The notes: a model not told the origin generated them from the sequence alone. 64,000 bases of DNA from Isoetes taiwanensis (GCA_021234155.1 JAJEKV010000021.1:14879760-14943759), one strand, 5' to 3'. Shown: positions 31,994 to 43,776, numbered from the stretch's first letter. Program-made: numbers and translations.

Positions 31994-32253
31994 TTTCGAC
32001 TCATGAAGTCGAGAATACCCATTGAGAAAGAAGAAAACATAGAGGCGCCCATGTTGGGAGAAAGCATCGCGCATTCCCAAATCTTTGCTTTCACGCCTCT
32101 TCGAACGATGCAACTTAGGATATAAACTAAGCGACATCGCCCGAAGAGGCGGGGAAAGAAAGATTGGGAAGGCTCGATGCTTTTGCTCTTCAGCCATTAA
32201 TCTCCAATGTTCTCTCTATTACCTTGGGGTTTTTCAACTCGCGAGTCGAGAAA
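31994..32253. repeat. Foldback hairpin A with palindromic ends
   Basis: The ends are near-palindromes of the type TCTCGACTCGCGAGTCGAGA (left 31994-32016, right 32232-32253). Inside, two arms (32063-32116 and 32128-32181) can pair almost throughout, for example CGCCTCTTCGAACGATG with CATCGCCCGAAGAGGCG. The loop is short. It has no coding potential and looks like a foldback MITE or a long small-RNA precursor. Confidence 0.85.
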
Positions 32254-32290
32254 GTGAGAGGAGCACAAGTAAGGAGAAGATTCAAGGGAC

Positions 32291-32553
32291 TTTCTCGACT
32301 CGCAAGTCGAGAATACCCTCGGGAGAGGAGAGAACATAGTACGAGAGTGAAGGCCAGAGTGAAAGCACCGCTCATTCCCAAATCCTTCCTTGCCGTGCCT
32401 CTTCGAACGATGCAACTTAGAATAGAAACTAAGCGACATGGCCCAAAGAGGCGGGGAAAGAAAGGATGGGAAGGCTCGATGCTTTCAGTCGTCGACCATT
32501 AATCTCGAATGTTCTTTACCGCCCCGGGGTTTCTCGACTCGCGAGTCGAGGAA
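32291..32553. repeat. Foldback hairpin B, tandem homologue of A
   Basis: Same structure as hairpin A about 297 bp further on: terminal palindromes at 32291-32313 and 32530-32551, inner arms again containing GCCTCTTCGAACGATGC. Substitutions between A and B are partly compensatory by eye, which would be expected if pairing is maintained, but this needs a proper alignment. Confidence 0.85.
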
Positions 32554-32590
32554 GTCCCTTGAATGTTTAATTTTCTTTTACTTCTCTGTG

Positions 32591-32728
32591 TTTTCTCGAC
32601 TCAGTCGAGAGAGCTCCGCATCCTTTGAATTTCTGTGTTCCCCGGCTTTCGACCGGGCCCGTGAAACGCCCGATGAAAATCGGGAATGATAGGATGCTAG
32701 AGCTTTCTCGACTCGCGAGTCAAGAAAC
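32591..32728. repeat. Additional copies of the CGACTCGCGAGTCG palindrome
   Basis: Two further copies: TTTCTCGACTCAGTCGAGAG at about 32591 (shortened centre) and TTTCTCGACTCGCGAGTCAA at about 32704. They are not clearly part of a complete hairpin and may be remnants. Confidence 0.7.
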
Positions 32729-32775
32729 CGCCGAATCAGAGACAGTTATTTACCTTATGTAGCTGGCAGTCGCTG

Positions 32776-34036
32776 CTATTGTGTTCTGGCAGTGGCTAAT
32801 GCTGGCCAGCTCCGTTGCTGGCATGTCCGCTGAAAGAACTCGCGACTCTTCGCTGGCATATCTATCCTTGATCCTTTGCGGCACCTCCTTCTCCGTCTCC
32901 GCAATACTTGCGCCGCCCTCACCAATGCCGACCGCCTACAACCCGTAACCGGACGTCTTTTCCCTTCGTGTCTTCCTCGGACTTCCAAATGAACAACTCA
33001 CCGGTCGATCTGCTGAAAGGTATGACATCCGCAGGCATTGGATCTGCAACAGGATGTCGCACCATCAGGTTCAGAATCTCCAGCATGTGTGCTGGATTAA
33101 ATTCCCTGTGGTTGAACAAGACGGCATCTCCCGTGCAAACCTTCAGCGCCTCGATGTCCAAAGAAGGTTTTGTGTGATATTCCCAACGGATAATACCGAG
33201 CCGCCCGCTCCATTTTCTCAGGCCCCTCTCGTGGAAATCCCGACCGCTCATCCGGATCCATTAATGGGGAGTCGACCATATCTTCGTCTGCTTCATCATC
33301 TGATTCCTCCCGTGTGGTGTCATCTGCTCCATCTGTGGTCTTGTCCGGAGTTTTTTCTTTATGAACCACAACTTCCCTCCCCATTGCCGAGTGTTGTAGA
33401 GTCTTCAGCACACTGGATGTGAAGCTCCCCATGTTGAACAGTTTTTTCCCTCACTCTGGAAATCTCCATTCCAAGCTCCCTGGATAGGGTTCCGGACTCC
33501 TTCATCCCTTCCAGATCCTTCCACCCAAGGTTCTGACAATTTAAAGGCGCCGGCCTTTTGTCGGTGCCCTTCGACTTGCTCATTGAAGAGTGAGAATAAT
33601 TGGATACTGATAATTTCTTTGTGTGGTAGAACTTACCCTTCTGACAGTCTTCCACATACATTGTTAGATGCTTCGAATCTGGCGCAGAGACGGAGATCAC
33701 AACACCGACCTTCTTGTACTTGTCCCCGGAGCTCTTCTTATCCCTTTGGTGGAGAAACAGATCTTTCTCCTTCCCACTTGTTGATACCTCGACATATCAC
33801 CAAGAATCTGGCTGGTGTGTCAAGAAGCTCTGTCTCAATCCCTCGATGACTAAGAACGGAGTTGACCCGCTGATCGATAGCGACTCGCGGTGAATGCCGC
33901 AAGACCAAAAGATGGATCGATAAAAAGGTATTCCGACCAAAGAAAACCCTGAGCTCACCCGAGCTACCGACTTTTTCTCTTTGTTGCCGCTAGAACCAAA
34001 GATTCCGCCCCTCCGCCGCTTGGTCTGAGTCGCCAT
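32776..34036 (-). pseudogene. Unrecognised protein, decayed minus-strand frame
   Basis: Read from 34036 down, an ATG opens ATQTKRRRGGIFGSSGNKEKK and continues, with stops and frame changes near 33797, 33359 and 33270, through VSAPDSKHLTMYVEDCQKGK, NCQNLGWKDLEGMKE, PSLDIEALKVCTGDAVLFNH and TGELFIWKSEEDTKGKDV to a stop at 32919. A very Arg-rich frame follows to 32776. The pieces together would be about 350-400 residues. I do not recognise the family. GC content is higher than in the flanks. It may be a dead gene carried by a transposon. Confidence 0.45.
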
Positions 34037-34974
34037 GTCTCAGATGCCCCGATCTTCTTCTCCCCGCCGAACTCCCTTGTAAATTAAGCCTCTTCTTCCG
34101 CTTTGGAGGTTTTAGGACTGCATGTAAAAAAGGTCAGGCGTGTTCTTAAATTTGATTTTAAGGACATATATTCATTTCAGAAAAAAAGGGCTAAGGGTAC
34201 AAAGATGGTCGGCTTTAGCCCGCCCAAACACCATTTCAAATTGAATCACATCCGTGGACTTAGTGGTGAGCGAGTTGTAGACGGCCGGGCGCTTATCTTC
34301 ACCGCGGCATTGGCGACTTTGAGTTGGGAGGCGAGCATCGGCCGTAGTTTAATTTCGTGAATGGCGCCACGACGCGGTAAGCTCCTCACGCCAGCCTTGC
34401 TCGTCTTTTTCTAACCGCCTTATTGCAAGTAGTTGATTTGATCGATGAGCACGAGCTAAGGTAGCAGTTTGAGAGGAGCCGCCACACGGGGAACTCTACA
34501 CCGCAGGCGCCATGGAAGGGGATACACGAGAATCACATTGATACAAGTGTTAGATGCGCAAAAGTAATGCACTCTTAATGAGACCGGCGTAAGAAGCAAA
34601 GACTCTCGGTGAGGCCGCGGGATCTGCGGATACAATGGCCCAAGGAATTACTGGCATTGAAGAGGTGAGTTTCAGAGATGCCTGTGTTATTTTGTGTGTA
34701 GAACATGCCGTCTGTGTTTAGATCATGGAACTGCTCATAAGCTCAGCTTCGAGAGATGATTTACTCTTTGGGTTGAGAGATGCTCGGCACGGAAACAATG
34801 GATCGGGGGTAAACGTGAACAGTTCCGTGTTCTGGTCATGGAATGTTCGACAGCAACTAGCGAACAGTTTTAGGTGTATTTTTTCTTGGAATGTTTTCCC
34901 TTCAGTAAAGAAGCATAGGGCTCCATCCAGTGCGAGTATCTGTTAGGAGTACTAGTTGTGTATAGATCAGGAGA
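34037..34974. other. No gene supported
   Basis: A frame at 34103-34360 (85 codons) and one at 34725-34946 lack recognisable motifs. The strand with a long minus frame ends at 34036, so its promoter might lie here; no clear TATA box was identified. Confidence 0.4.
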
Positions 34975-35325
34975 TGCGGTTCAAATGCATCCTCCTGTGG
35001 TTAGTCGGAGAGGCCTCGACCCAGTCCGAGCCCCTCCCCTTCGCAATATTCGAGGAAGATGGTTCGAAGGAGAGTGGCTCTGACTGGGTCGAGGCACCTG
35101 TCACCAGACACAGAAGAATTGGCCTGTGCTTAGACCCAGAGACCTGCAGACAGTCAGGGCCACTTCCCTTCGCAATATTCGAGCAAGATAGTTCGAAGGA
35201 GAGTGGCTCGCATCGCCTCATAGTAACCCGGAGAATGCACGGGAGCGGGCATTGCTATGTGTAAGGCCAGCGGGTCCTCTCGACAGGATAGAGGCAGAGC
35301 TAAAGGCATTTCCCTAAGCTAAAGG
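34975..35325. repeat. Foldback region E with inner hairpin 35013-35095
   Basis: GCCTCGACCCAGTC (35013-35026) pairs perfectly with GACTGGGTCGAGGC (35082-35095); between them CCTTCGCAATATTCGAGG and TTCGAAGGAGAG also pair. A second, weaker version of the same inner hairpin lies at 35140-35215. The TTCGCAATATTCGA core recurs in elements C and D. Confidence 0.75.
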
Positions 35326-35540
35326 CATTCTCGACTCGCGAGCCGAGAATGCAGACATCAAGCTGTGTGGTATCCCTGTGGTTAGTTGTAGAGGCCTCCA
35401 CCCAGTCCGGGCCCCTCCCCTTCGCAATATTCGACGAAGATGGTTCGAAGGAGAGTGGCTCTGACTGGGTGGAGGCCACTGCGACCATATACAGGAGAAT
35501 TTGCTGGCCAAGGAATTCTCAACTTACGAGTCGAGAATGC
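35326..35540. repeat. Foldback element C with palindromic ends
   Basis: Bounded by ATTCTCGACTCGCGAGCCGA (from 35328) and ATTCTCAACTTACGAGTCGA (from 35515). The inner arms (about 35388-35489) contain GGCCTCCACCCAGTC and GACTGGGTGGAGGCC, the same hairpin as in E with matched changes on both arms (CGACCCAGTC to CCACCCAGTC and GACTGGGTCG to GACTGGGTGG). That paired change suggests the hairpin is copied or kept as a unit. Confidence 0.85.
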
Positions 35541-35636
35541 AAGTGTTATTGTTGTCAAGATTTTCGACTCATGAAGTCGAATGCCTTAGCCACCGAGAAC
35601 TCCGTGATAGTACACATGGAGGCCGGTTGGTTATAG

Positions 35637-35876
35637 GCATTCTCGACCTGAAGTCGAGAATGCGACAAACGAGCCGATAAATACCCCTGTGGTTCGACCC
35701 CGAGGCATACAGACAGTCAAAACCACTTCCCTTCGCAATATTCGAGCAAGATAGTTTGAAGAGTCTGCAGGCACCTGTAGAATGCACTGCCGGCACTGGT
35801 GAGATTAGTGGGTGTTCTCGACAGGTTAGAGGCATTGGCTAGGTATGACATTCTCAACTCGCGAGTCGAGAATGCA
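35637..35876. repeat. Foldback element D with palindromic ends
   Basis: Starts with CATTCTCGACCTGAAGTCGA (35638) and ends with ATTCTCAACTCGCGAGTCGA (from 35850). It contains the CCTTCGCAATATTCGAGCAA core. Further palindrome copies lie between C and D at about 35561. Confidence 0.8.
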
Positions 35877-35949
35877 AGAATGGCTGCAGAAGACTTTCTT
35901 TGGCTAGAAAGGAGTTGGTAAGCGTGTGTGCATTTCATTTGGAGGCGCG

Positions 35950-36073
35950 GGAATCCTCAACCAACCAACAATCCGAGTGTACACTCCCATTCTCGCCTGA
36001 AGTCGAGACATTCTCACTTCATGAGTCGAGAATAAGGCCCGTATTCTCGGATTGTTGGCAAGTTGAGGATTCC
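35950..36073. repeat. Foldback element F
   Basis: GGAATCCTCAAC...CAACAATCCGAG on the left pairs with CTCGGATTGTTGG...GTTGAGGATTCC on the right (ends at 36073). Two palindrome copies (about 35991 and 36010) form the loop region. It differs from A-E in arm sequence but shares the palindrome. Confidence 0.85.
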
Positions 36074-37040
36074 AGGCTTCGCCGAGAAAGCCGGGTTCCT
36101 TCGCACGACCTCACGCAAAGGAGGATATGCTGTGAGTGAAATTTTCAATCTGTAAAGCAATTCCTATTTTAAGTTTCTGTAAAGCAATTTCATGCATAGT
36201 TATGTTCTTTTATGATTCTTTTCTGAATGGTTTATGGTGATGTTCTCTTACTGTTATGCAATACTTTTCTTCCTATCTCTTATCTCTCAGGATTCCTAAG
36301 TCGGGTGCTTGCCACTACTATTAGCATCTAAGAACACTGATGCCTGTACAAGGTATTCAAGTAAACAATAACTAAACACAAGAAAGCACAAACAGAAAGC
36401 AAATCAAAAGGAAAGCAGTGAACCAGCTTTGAAACAGTAGACAAATGAGATGGGAGATTTGTTGGATGAGGAGGAAGCTGCAGAGTTCGATTCCATTTTG
36501 CTACAGGCGTTTGCAAAGCGAGAGTAAGGATTTGTCGGGCTGGAAAATGTATCAGGGTATATAAAGAGGCTCTAATAAAATAATAGGAGCAGCACAGCAG
36601 TAAAGAAATTGCAAAAAACTATAAACAAGCAGTATAAGAATATAAAAACTTACAGAAAAGGGTTCTCACTTTCTTCTTAGGATGTACTTTCTGCTGGCTA
36701 ACTCAAACTGAGCCAAAAGCTCGGCGCTGGATGCGTCGCGATCCGTCGACCACGCTGCAGTCATAAGATTGCTTGGGAAATCCGGGAATGGATCGATCGC
36801 CAAGGAGGAAGGCCGCGAGGAGTAGAAAAACAGAGCGCTGAAAGAACAGGGGAAGAGAAAGAGGAATAGAAGGAATAGGGGTCGCGGGGGAAGAGGAAGA
36901 GGGTGCAGTTATTTCTGGCTGCACCCTCGAAACTCGAAAAAGTGGCATTTATGACACTCCTAGAGTCACGTGTGGGGCATGCCATCCATGACCTGGATTG
37001 CTGACGTGGCCATGTTAGATGTCGCTGACGAAGCGCCACA
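36074..37040. other. No gene supported
   Basis: Several short frames on both strands, none with recognisable motifs. The 36340-36500 and 36700-36950 minus frames are low-complexity (Ser/Pro-rich) and not supported. Confidence 0.4.
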
Positions 37041-37285
37041 TCAGCGTTTTAATGGTTTTCAATGGTTATAATGGTTTAATGCTTTTTAATGGTTAATGTT
37101 AAATGTTTTAATGTTAAATGTTAATGTTAAATGTTTTAATGGTTATAAGGTTATAATGTTTTAATGCTTCTTAATGGTTAATGTTAGCCAAGATTTCAAT
37201 GGTTTTTAATGGTTATATGGTTTCTAATGGTTATATGGCTTTAGTGCTCTTTCATATATGGTTGTATATGGTTTTAATGTGTGCT
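37041..37285. repeat. TTAATGGTTA-type low-complexity repeat
   Basis: About 240 bp made of variants of TTTTAATGGTTA and TTAATGTTAAATG. It precedes the coding region of the DUF7869-like gene directly. Confidence 0.9.
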
Positions 37286-37308
37286 CTTTCATTCAGGGAG
37301 CATATCAG

Positions 37309-38490
37309 ATGAGCAAAATGGAGCCAAGGAAGCCCAGCACAGGACATTGCCCTAGGCTCCAATGGAGGAAGATGGCCTGCCTATTGTTGCACCCTTGCAA
37401 TGAGACTGTATTTGCAGAGGGCATCATAACTGCAGTTGATCCTTTTGATAGTGTGAATGATGAAAGGCTGGGAGATGATCATCTTGGAGTTGGCATTATG
37501 AAGCTTCTTATCCAACTTGATACAATCATGTCGCAGGGAAGCTCTAGTGATTACATTGTGTGCTCTGGGTTGTTGGAGTCCCAAACACAGTTGAGATGGC
37601 CAATTAGATATATTACACACAAGAGTGGTCAAAGTTTGGAAGGCCCTACCGAACAAGATACCCCAAGGCCCACCCCAGGCCATGTGGAAGATTTGGTTGT
37701 GGATGAGCATCCACTGATAACAAGGAAGAGGCGCTATGTTTTTCATAAAAGGCAGCCAAGGGTGCCCAAGAGGCCTAGAAGTGACAAATATTTAGAAAGG
37801 AAGGAAAGTATGGCCCCAACCAAAGAAAACCTAGAGGCAATTAGGGGACAAGAGTGTTGCAACCTAGATTGCACAGTGTAGTATAGTGTGGATGACCTCG
37901 TGCAGATAAGGTCCCAATACATTGGACAGCTTCATAAAGATAGGATTATTTTCATCTACTCCTTGTGTAGGAATTCCAGCTATGATGAAAACACAGGAAG
38001 GCTACTATATCAATTGAGGGGCATGAAGGTATGTATGAGAGCATTGAGATGGATTCTTGGGGTGAGCAAGTCTTCATTCTACAGATACTGGGAGCAGGTT
38101 AGAAAAGGGCACAGTTTGTTCCAACATGGCAATGCACTCACTTTGAAACCTAGAGCAAATACTCTCAAGGCCATTGCAGTCTTCGAGAGCTTTGTGAGAT
38201 ACATGTCTCAATCTATGCCCCACAAGTCGAAGGTGAACGAGCACGGTGTGAGAGTGGTGCAAAGGGTGTTGCCACAACACTATATCCAAAAGGAGTGTCT
38301 TAAAGAGGTCAACTCCATCCTAGAAACTACTGGAGGTAGGCCTCTTTCTCAATCATATTTCAGCAAGTTATGGAGCACTCACTTCTCAGACGTGAGTGTC
38401 CTGCAACACATGCCATTCTCAAAGTGCAACACTTGCATTCAACTTAACACATGGTCATGGAACTGGAACCTATGGTCATTTTGTGCTTGA
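37309..38490 (+). pseudogene. DUF7869-like (transposon-derived) gene, N-terminal part
   Basis: An acceptor-like CATTCAG (37290-37296) precedes a frame with ATG at 37309. Residues include MACLLLHPCNETVFAEGII, a basic nuclear-type stretch (RKRRYVFHKRQPRVPKRPR) and ECCNLDCTV, which is cut by a single in-frame TAG at 37879-37881. The same frame then runs to 38490 (SQYIGQLHKDR...GVSKSSFYRYW...FSKCNTC), with a helix-turn-helix-like segment and a CxxC. This layout (CC..DC motif, IR, KxxxxR, then FxxCxxC) is what I recall for plant and animal proteins with a DUF7869 domain. Only one stop separates two otherwise clean frames. Family assignment is from memory of motifs. Confidence 0.6.
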
Positions 38491-39927
38491 TCTATGGAGG
38501 GATGATCCAAACTTCTATGTGAGCTCTATTTTCAAGTGCTTGAGAACACTAAAGAAAGGATCGATAGAAGGGAGGAGGTATTCCCCTTCAGCACCCATTT
38601 TTGAGGCTTTGATGGATGATCAACCGCTTTGTTACCAAAGGCAGATAAAACACCTCACATCAAGGAGGACTTGGGATGATTTCCCCTTACTTGAGAAACA
38701 ACTGCCTGAGGAGCTATGTGTTCAATTGGACAACTGTTGGAAAGAAAACAAGAATAGATGGATGTTTGGGGCAATGTCATACTTGACAGCAGTGGGAGTA
38801 TTCAAAGTTGTGAAAGTGGGATTCATGATGGTTGGGCATACGCATGATGATATAGATGCATTCTTTGGAACTTTCTCCACCAAGCTCAAGAGAGAAAACG
38901 TGACTAGTCTCCCTGAACTAATGGATGTGTTTGAGAGCAGCATTGACCCCAACCCAATGACTTTCTTGATGGATGAGGTTGCAGATTGGAAATCATTTGT
39001 CGAGGGATACTTGCTAGATGGTAAGGATCAGTTGACAGGACACATAAAGCCACTTCAGTTCAAGTTTTGGGTTAGGGATGGAATACCAATCATACAATAT
39101 AAGTGGAGACTAGGTGACAAGTTGTGGATGCCTGTACAAGGAATCGAGTTGTGGCAACGGGGTGCTGCTGGTGAAGTTCTCATTCCTAAAGGGCAGTCAA
39201 AACCACTACCTCCCTTCAAGACTGTCAAAGAGTCTAGCCAACTAGTGAAGGGCATCAAGGATTATATAACGCACTGGGATGATGTTCGAAATGGAAAGCA
39301 CACCTCCACTCTTAAGAAAAATCAAATGGACTCCCTAATCAAGTACTGGGAGAAAGTTGTGACATGCTTAGAAACTGAACAACCATGTGGGAGGGAGCTG
39401 AGAGACGGGTTCTTGCCAGAGTCAAGATGGGAGGGTTCTCAAGGAGCAAGCACGTCTAAGAATGTTCACTTGGGTCCTAACAAGGGTTCCAAGTGGTTTG
39501 TGGGAAGTAAGGCCTCAAAGCCGAAGTGGTTTGATCTTTCTGACCCTTTGAGGACATCAAGGAAGGATACTTTATGCTAGTAAGGCCTGATGATGAGGAT
39601 TGTCCAATATGGTTAGGGGTGGCATTCTCTGATGTAACCACCACTATGCCTGATGGAGAGGAGTTGCGTCCTGGATTCCAAATTCAATATTGGGAGCCCA
39701 TTGGGAGACACAAGAAGGGCAAGTTGAAGGAGCAATACACCGACTGCTGGGAGAAGAAGTGGAGGGCAAATCATGCTGATCCTCAAAGGAGGGAATTGGT
39801 GGAGTGTGTGGTATGGTCATATCCAAGTTCTCACATTGCAAAGGACAACACACACAAGATCCTAAAAAGGGAGATGGACAAAGACATGAGCAACCTCCAT
39901 GCTATATCATTGTATGAGGGTAGATAA
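38396..39927 (+). pseudogene. DUF7869-like gene, RNase H-like C-terminal part
   Basis: After a deletion or frame change near 38440, a 394-codon frame reads GTYGHFVLDLW, VQLDNCWKENKN (Asp about residue 112) and VGHTHDDIDAFFGTFSTKL (Asp residues 151-154). LDN..ENKN followed by GHTHxDID is the signature of DUF7869 proteins, thought to contain an RNase H-type fold from a DNA transposon. A further frameshift near 39570 moves the last 117 codons (RPDDEDCPIWLGVAFSD...) to another frame, ending at 39927. The gene is therefore inactive by at least three lesions, if the sequence is right. I found no terminal inverted repeats. Confidence 0.65.
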
Positions 39928-40806
39928 TATTGAGAAGCTTGAAAACTTTCTCAACTAGTGGTTTGTAAAATTTATGAGGAAAACAAGTAACCCAATTCTT
40001 TGTGTGTGATGTGTAATTCTATTCAAGCAATCAATTCAGAAATTTTTTTATGGGGTGTGAGTCCCATTTTCAGTCCGAGTCCCAAAATTCAAGATTTGTT
40101 CCACTTTAATTAAATACGACTTATGTCTATATAGTTTTATAGGAGCTGGATAGTGTTTTCCATTCCTCCTTACTCCACTTGGCATTAGCTCTGCTGTCTA
40201 TTCCTAGCTTTTATACCTTTTCCAGCATTGCCTCATCCATCGATTACCGATAGAGTGGCATGGTGTGTCATGAGCATTACTGCTTGGTGCAGATTGTCTT
40301 CAATATTGTTGATTTTTTATTTCATTTCCCTCTTATGGATAACGTGTCCTTGTTGGACATTTGTTCGAGCGGCGTATCGCCGCACTAACGTGCCTTTGTG
40401 TTGCTTTAGTGCCCTCATTCCTAACTCATCGGGTTATGTAGCCTTTAATTTACATTTTAGCCTTGCTGTATTTATGGTCCGTTCCAAGATTGCTTTGCAA
40501 TTGGTTATAATATTTCTATCTTAGCAGAGTTGGGGCCAAGCCTCTATTTATTGAAGCCTATTCATTGGTGCAACTCTATTATCTAGCTGCTAATGGATGT
40601 TGGAATTGTCTGTCGTTCATTTTACAGTTGTTGGAGGTTTGCAGCGCAGTCTATTTAGCTGCCATAGAACACCTTGAACTGCAGAATGTGAATTTGTTGT
40701 GGAACGTTATCGCGGCATGTGATTTGGGAATTTCACCAATTCAAATATCGTACAAGGGGTGCTACAATTTGTTAGCTGATCGTTAAGGAAAGGGAGCAGG
40801 GTCAAT
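39928..40806. other. No gene supported
   Basis: AT-rich DNA with short frames only. It ends in the 16-bp target duplication of the LINE at 40823. Confidence 0.45.
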
Positions 40807-40822
40807 TGTGCTGGTTATTATT
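40807..40822. repeat. LINE target-site duplication, left (TGTGCTGGTTATTATT)
   Basis: The 16-mer TGTGCTGGTTATTATT at 40807-40822 is repeated perfectly at 42035-42050, right after the poly(A) of the LINE. Confidence 0.95.
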
Positions 40823-42034
40823 CAAGCCATCTGTCTCTGTGAAGTTGCCTTGGGCCTTGCTTTACGGACTGAGGTCGTACCCACACGCGTCACCTTTTCT
40901 CAAGGGTGTACTGCGGGCCTGGGAGCATGTGCGAGTGCTTTTCCAAGTAGACTATGCATCAGTATTTCATCACACTTCTCCTTTTCTGTGGGTTCCTCTG
41001 CCTCCGACATACTTGCCTTTGGCTGCCAGCTTGCACGCTCGGACGCAGGCCCGTTGGACTCGGGCTGCAGTCTCCACCTTAGAGGATTGGTATTGGCATG
41101 GCCAACTGGCTCCTTGGGAGTTTTTTCAGGCCCGCTTTCGGCTTAAGAGCAGTGATCGAGCTATCTGGTAGCAAGTGGCCTCCTGTATTCCACTGCATAT
41201 TCCTGTTCTCCTCCAGGGAGGGGTGGTCTTTCAGATTTAGAAGGTTCATTCAGGGGTCGATAAGTCATGTTTTGTCCGTTCTTGTTACCGAACATTGGTT
41301 ATTCATGATACTTTACCTCCTTCTGACAAGTGGGCACTCAAGCTTCAGGGTTCTTGTTGGCACTCCGTCTGGACATGGACTTGGAACTCTCTCCCCCCAC
41401 CAAAGGTTAGGGTTCTTTTGTGGCAAGTGGTGCACCACTGCATTAGGGTAAATGTTCTGGTGCATAGATTTAAGCCAGCTGTGAGTTTTCTTTGCCCCTG
41501 CTGTGGCTCTCATCGGGAGTCCATTGAACATTGTCTAGTCTTGTGCCCACATTTGCAAGCTGCATGGGATTGGGTCAGAGCATTGTTCCGGATCAGGATG
41601 TGTAGCCAGAAGATACTTCTTCATGTGTTTCCAGCTTCATGGTCCTCTCCTAAGAAGCAGGCTTTCCATCTGTGTAAGATGTGGTTGGTTTGATTGATTT
41701 GGAAACGGTGTCGTTTACGGATTTTTCAAGGGATTCAGCAACCTGCAGCCTCTCTAGTTCCACGACTCAGACATAAGCTATTCCAGAGTTTTCTTGTGTT
41801 TACTGGCCTAGAGGAGACAAAGTTTTGCATCTGGCGAGATATTTTGCACATTATAAATGCGAATGGGGAGTTTGTACAGTGATTACTAGAGGCGATTGGA
41901 AGTTTACGCTCTAGTTTTTAGTATGGAGTGCTGAGGTGTCTTTGTCCCTTCGGGGCATTCTTTTTCCTTACTACTCCTCTTGTATCATTGCCATTCTTTT
42001 AATATAAGTGTCTCAGTTCTTCAAAAAAAAAAAC
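40823..42034 (+). mobile_element. 5'-truncated L1-type LINE with poly(A) tail
   Basis: Between perfect 16-bp duplications lies the 3' end of a plant L1-like LINE. From about 41295 the frame shows the zinc-binding region downstream of RT: PPKVRVLLWQVVHHCI, then FLCPCCGSHRESIEHCLVLC (CxxC...H...C). The sequence ends in an A-run at 42023-42033. The RT domain proper is not included. Frames shift near 41170 and 41300. This family differs from the LINEs at 8839 and 26281, which end in TTCC repeats. Confidence 0.9.
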
Positions 42035-42050
42035 TGTGCTGGTTATTATT

Positions 42051-43776
42051 GGTTTTAGTTGGTATATCATCTTTTTGTTATCAATCACACCAATAATGTG
42101 AATCTAGACAATCACATTGAAGCTTACTAGTGAAGGGCCACCCTAGAGCTAAAGCTATACTGTCCTCATTTTGAAGCCAACCATCCATCCCTTTTACCCC
42201 AAAGCATCCATTCCTTTGCCCCAGCCTTGCCGGAATGGCCACATCAAAGCTACGGAGAGGAGCGACCACTGCGCACTACCAACAATGACCCAAGAAGCAA
42301 CAACTAGAACCTGACATAATTCTGTTACTACATTGTGCTCAATGGAAGACATGATTCTTATAATACTCGGAGTACATTATAGTGCTCAATGGAAGTCGTG
42401 GTTCTTATGCGGCGGTTATCAATAAAGCCAGCGTGAATTGGTAGTTAGTCCTTTATATGTTTTAAAAGTTTGCTGGAACCTTTTTTTGCTAGAGACAAAA
42501 CATATTCCTATAATGTTGTTCGGAGTCTGGTGAAGGATAGAGTGCATGAGGTTGGTGTCCCAAACTTTATAACAAGGAGGTGATTGGAATACATAATGAC
42601 ATATGCATAATGGCATGAAATGCTTCACAAATTACAATGTGTATTATAGACAACTCCATTGTTTCCTTGGGTGCCTCTACATCCATCTACCCCATACAGG
42701 TTTTGAAGGTTTCCAAACATTTTCTATGAATAATGAACGATTGTCTTTGCTCAGGAAAGTTATGCAAGGATATCTGTATATTTTTCCTCTCTAGGTAACT
42801 TGATCTAACAATATTTTATCATGATGTACATAGAAACATTGAAGCAAGTGATTTTCAAGAAGTGTAGTCAATATGGTAAACTGAACTTAAAGCTTGTCTC
42901 AAACCCTACAACTCTAGGCTAGAAAAACAGCTAAGGCACAAAACACAATTAAGAAGATTTTATCTTTCTGTTGAATTATCACAGCGACTGTCATATATGC
43001 CACATACTTAAAAAAAAAAGGGAAAAAAAAAGAAAAGAAAAGAAAAGAAGTATTGAACTTTTTAAGTACATTATTTAACAATCATGTTGTTTTCTAAAAA
43101 AAGTTAGCATGACCATTAAGAAGTAAACCAATTTGATAGTCCATGGTCCTTCAAGCAACAAATACAAATGCAATAATGATAAATTTAAGTTTGCCACCCA
43201 ACTCTATATGACGTTGTTTTATTTCAAAATTTCCCATTTCGTCTCAAATACCAAAACTTTTTTGAACTTGAAGGATTGCCACGCAAATTGTTATAGCCAT
43301 TCAAAACAGTGTTATACTCCCAAATAAATTGCTTTTCTAATATATTCGCCTCGTGTCGATTGGCGGCATGCCCCAATATCTCAAACTGGAACATGTTTCA
43401 AATGCATCCATACTTCTCAACATCTTTAGCCATTTTCTTATTTGGCTTCTTCATATGTTGTTTCATACGTTCCCACACATGTAATGCAATAGATATAAAT
43501 AGGTTTCAATATCATGCACTCATTGTCTGCAAAAGCAAAATTGAGCATGTATAAATAATAAAGAAGCCGGTGCTACACAAAACGAAAAATTATTATCTAT
43601 GAAATGCATTCACATAATCACAAACAACATATACCTTTACGAACAACGTGAATGTACGAAGCAACCAAACTGCTAAACGAACCATCATAAATGGAAAGAA
43701 GATCGACACAATTTATTGATGGATACCGAAGTCAAACATTATTGTTCAGAAAACTATAATTCAATTACATCAAGTG
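42051..43776. other. No gene; A-rich microsatellite at 43012-43050
   Basis: About 1.7 kb of AT-rich DNA. An (AAAAG)-type purine run is at 43012-43050. Short frames have no motifs. Confidence 0.5.

Noticed and set aside
31994-36073. CRISPR-like array
   Set aside because: The repeats are palindromic hairpin ends with irregular spacing in a plant-type genome, and no cas genes are present.
40140-40806. Extending the LINE at 40823 further upstream
   Set aside because: The 16-bp target duplication at 40807-40822 sets its 5' boundary.
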